Source: Hungatella sp. UBA3147
Lineage (GTDB): Bacteria; Bacillota; Clostridia; Lachnospirales; Lachnospiraceae
Reading direction: 5' to 3'
NCBI GenBank assembly: GCA_002365025.1
Contig: DEYX01000060.1
Coordinates: forward strand, 1-15,940
DNA: 15,940 nucleotides
Numbering within the stretch: the stretch's first letter is position 1; every line of letters starts with the position of its first letter. Under the pieces are notes generated by a model. That model was not told the origin of the DNA. It did no database searches and worked only from the letters and a program-made list of their open reading frames with translations. Shown in pieces: positions 14,122 through 15,940 of this stretch. A program made the translations under genes and the position numbers.

Positions 14122-14130
14122 TGATATAAT
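14122..14130 (+). promoter_or_regulatory. Extended -10 promoter for the membrane-protein/cdaA operon
   Basis: TGATATAAT at 14122-14130 combines the TGn extension with a perfect TATAAT. The -35 position (14102-14107, TCGCAA) is poor, which is usual for extended -10 promoters. The predicted start near 14137 is about 28 bases before the ATG at 14165. Confidence 0.6.
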
Positions 14131-14164
14131 AGGGTGATATCTTATGGTTTAGTGAGGGAACTAT

Positions 14165-14593
14165 ATGCTTAGTGAAGAGAAAATAAAGATCATGACCAGC
14201 CTTGCAATGTTTGAAAAGCACGAAGGAAAAAGGATATTTCCCATCAACCGGTACTTTAAAAGTGATTACATCAGCAGTAAGCTGTTCCGTTCTTTTTTCA
14301 GCTACACCCTGAGCTTTGTTTTATGTCTGGTTTTATGGGAATTATATGATATGGAACAGTTGCTGGGTACCATGGAGTTAAAGGGCCTGACGGCGGCCGG
14401 GATGCGGATTGGACTGATCTATCTCGTTGGACTGATCATTTACCTGGGAATCAGTGCTGTTGTATATATGAAGCGGTACGAATATGCCAGCCGTGGCACA
14501 AAGGTATATTTGGCAAAATTAAAAAGGCTGGACAAGCGGTACGAGGGAAATACCAGACCTTTAAAAAGAACTAAGGGAGGACGAACATCATGA
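14165..14593 (+). CDS. Unrecognised small membrane protein, first gene of the cdaA operon
   Basis: I do not recognise a named family. The 142-residue protein has a charged N-terminal part (1-40, with GKRIFPINRYFKSDYISSK), two membrane helices (about 44-61 and 81-102) and a strongly basic C-terminal tail (YLAKLKRLDKRYEGNTRPLKRTKGG) that by the positive-inside rule should be cytoplasmic, as should the N-terminus. GAGGGA at about 14154-14159 sets the start. Its stop overlaps the next ATG (ATGA at 14590-14593), so both are translated together. The co-directional link to the next membrane gene and cdaA suggests a role at the membrane near c-di-AMP synthesis, which is inference from position only. 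Confidence 0.75.
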   Translation: MLSEEKIKIMTSLAMFEKHEGKRIFPINRYFKSDYISSKLFRSFFSYTLSFVLCLVLWELYDMEQLLGTMELKGLTAAGMRIGLIYLVGLIIYLGISAVVYMKRYEYASRGTKVYLAKLKRLDKRYEGNTRPLKRTKGGRTS

Positions 14594-15537
14594 TGAGCCT
14601 TCTTGTATTTAAAGAACGTTTGAAAGAGTTTTATGCCAGATTTGAGATTTATATAACACCTGTGATCAAGTTCCTATTCAGTCTCCTGGCGTTTTCACTG
14701 ATGAATAAGAATATTGGCTTTATGACAAAGCTGACGGAGCCATACATTCCATTAGTACTGGCTCTGGTATGCTCTTTTTTGCCCTATGGAGCCATCTCCT
14801 TTCTGGCGGCATGTTTTATGCTTGCCCATCTGTCGGGAATTTCCCTTGAGATCACTCTGGTCATGGCTGTTTTTATTGTGGTGGCAGGACTTCTTTATTA
14901 TGGATTCCAGCCGGGTGACAGTTATTTACTGGTGCTGACCCCGGTATTTTTCCTGTTAAAGATCCCTTATGCGATCCCTTTGATCGTAGGGCTTTCAGGA
15001 AGCGCCATATCTGTGATACCGGTAAGCTGCGGTGTGTTTATATATTATACGCTTTTATATGTGAAGCAGAATGCAGGAGTGCTGACCAATGATATGTCGG
15101 TGGATGAAATCGTTAAGTTCATGCAGCTCATGAAGGTCCTGCTGTCTAATAAGCTGATGCTTGTGATGGTTATAGCGTTTGCTCTTTCTCTTGTGGTGGT
15201 GGCGGTTACCCGCAACTTATCCATGGATTATTCCTGGATCATTGCCATAGTGGCAGGTACCATTGCACAGCTTGGTGTAATTTTTGTGGGAGATATCGTT
15301 GCAGATGTATCGGTATCTGTTATCGGACTCCTGGTAGGAATCCTGTTTTCCATAATAATTGCAGGAATTTATACATTTTTTGTCTTTGCTGTGGATTATT
15401 CCAGGACAGAATACGTACAATTTGAAGACGATGATTATTATTATTACGTCAAGGCAGTTCCAAAGCTGACAGTCAGTGCACCTGACGTGAAAGTTCAGAA
15501 AATAAATGCCAGAAAGCTCCAAAGGCCGCAGAGGTAG
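14590..15537 (+). CDS. Polytopic membrane protein of unknown function, upstream of cdaA
   Basis: The 315-residue protein is very hydrophobic, with about 9-10 predicted membrane segments between residues 20 and 270. A soluble loop around VLTNDMSVDEIVKFMQLMK sits in the middle, and a C-terminal tail follows with an acidic/tyrosine run (FEDDDYYYYVKAVPK) and then a basic end (KINARKLQRPQR). No ATPase, transporter signature or catalytic motif was recognised. GGGAGG at 14575-14580 is 9 bases from ATG 14590; a second ATG at 14593 is possible but farther away. It overlaps the upstream small membrane gene by four bases and lies only 23 bases before the cdaA coding region, with no terminator between. 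A partnership with CdaA, or a transport or scaffold role, is inference. Confidence 0.8.
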   Translation: MMSLLVFKERLKEFYARFEIYITPVIKFLFSLLAFSLMNKNIGFMTKLTEPYIPLVLALVCSFLPYGAISFLAACFMLAHLSGISLEITLVMAVFIVVAGLLYYGFQPGDSYLLVLTPVFFLLKIPYAIPLIVGLSGSAISVIPVSCGVFIYYTLLYVKQNAGVLTNDMSVDEIVKFMQLMKVLLSNKLMLVMVIAFALSLVVVAVTRNLSMDYSWIIAIVAGTIAQLGVIFVGDIVADVSVSVIGLLVGILFSIIIAGIYTFFVFAVDYSRTEYVQFEDDDYYYYVKAVPKLTVSAPDVKVQKINARKLQRPQR

Positions 15538-15546
15538 GAAAATAAA

Positions 15547-15555
15547 GGGAGGTGG
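15547..15555 (+). promoter_or_regulatory. Ribosome binding site that points to an AUA start for cdaA
   Basis: GGGAGGTGG is a near-perfect Shine-Dalgarno sequence. Seven bases after its core lies ATA (15561-15563) in the cdaA frame; no ATG, GTG or TTG occurs at a normal distance. The in-frame GTG at 15552 lies inside the site and the next ATG (15582) is about 27 bases away. Confidence 0.6.
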
Positions 15556-15560
15556 AGACA

Positions 15561-15940
15561 ATAGCAGATTTTTTAGACGGAATGTACTCCTGGGTATCGT
15601 TCCTGCCCAGAATATCGAAAACAAACTTAGTTGAAATTATTATCATAGCCGTTCTGCTGTATGAGCTGCTGACCTGGATCATGAATACAAGAGCGTGGAC
15701 ATTATTAAAGGGAATTATTGTGATCCTTCTTTTCTATCTCTTTGCATATGTATTCCGGCTGGATAATATTTTTTGGATTCTCAATAAAATTGCTACGCCG
15801 GCTGTGACCATGGCGATTGTGATCTTTCAGCCGGAGCTTCGGAAGGCTCTGGAGCAGTTAGGAAGCAAGAATCCCTTTACGGGGATTCTCACATTTGATG
15901 ACGGCCGGGATAATTCCGCTTTTACGGATAAAACCGTCAA
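15561..15940 (+). CDS. cdaA: Diadenylate cyclase CdaA (c-di-AMP synthase), N-terminal part, truncated by window end
   Basis: CdaA is membrane-bound and makes c-di-AMP from two ATP, controlling potassium and osmolyte balance and wall homeostasis. The visible 126 residues give three membrane segments (EIIIIAVLLYELLTWI; LLKGIIVILLFYLFAYVF; a third near ATPAVTMAIVIF) and the family hallmark FQPELRKALEQLG at the entry to the DAC domain. The catalytic DGA and RHR motifs lie beyond the window. The start is uncertain: the Shine-Dalgarno site favours ATA at 15561 (then ADFLDGMYSW), while ATG at 15582 would give a protein beginning MYSWVSFLP, also compatible with family length. It follows two membrane-protein genes without a terminator. 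In many Firmicutes cdaR (YbbR) follows cdaA, so that is expected next. Confidence 0.93.
   Translation, partial: MADFLDGMYSWVSFLPRISKTNLVEIIIIAVLLYELLTWIMNTRAWTLLKGIIVILLFYLFAYVFRLDNIFWILNKIATPAVTMAIVIFQPELRKALEQLGSKNPFTGILTFDDGRDNSAFTDKTV

Overview
The window looks like chromosomal DNA of a Gram-positive anaerobe of the Lachnospiraceae (Clostridium cluster XIVa, possibly Lacrimispora-like). The evidence is moderate GC with AT-rich intergenic spacers, strong AGGAGG-type ribosome sites, a lipobox lipoprotein adaptor, exporters with no outer-membrane partner, and a partial cdaA behind two membrane genes. The genus is inference; no rRNA or tRNA is present to settle it.

Layout. (1) 1-1742: the 3' end of a family-4 glycosidase gene (6-phospho-glycosidase type) with its terminator, then a separately promoted RpiR-family regulator, the decayed remnant of a VOC (glyoxalase-fold) gene, and a terminator. 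(2) 1821-8042: a five-gene efflux operon: a MarR regulator with a near-consensus promoter and a palindrome just downstream of it, two half-transporters forming an asymmetric heterodimeric ABC exporter, a short EmrA/HlyD-like adaptor without a coiled-coil hairpin, and a lipoprotein RND-type adaptor. (3) 7963-8431: no convincing gene, but two related long hairpins bracketing a doubtful small ORF. (4) 8432-9146, minus strand: a Mn-type superoxide dismutase with an unusual cysteine-rich tail, with its promoter. (5) 9293-14004: a second export operon of MacAB/YknXYZ type: adaptor, ATPase and two tandem paralogous FtsX/MacB permeases, ended by a clear terminator. (6) 14122-15940: an operon of two unrecognised membrane proteins followed by the 5' part of cdaA (diadenylate cyclase), which runs off the window.

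How they work together. Two unrelated ABC export systems, each with its own adaptor(s), flank an oxygen-defence gene. The first is probably derepressed by a ligand of its MarR protein; the second has no regulator in the window. Both would move drugs, peptides or other amphipathic compounds out of the cell, but their substrates cannot be read from sequence. The last operon probably links an unstudied membrane-protein pair to c-di-AMP synthesis.

No CRISPR array, insertion sequence, tRNA, rRNA or phage gene was seen. I found no wholly new system. The least explained items are the asymmetric exporter with two dissimilar adaptors, the cysteine-tailed dismutase, the membrane pair ahead of cdaA with a probable AUA start, and the repeated long hairpins.
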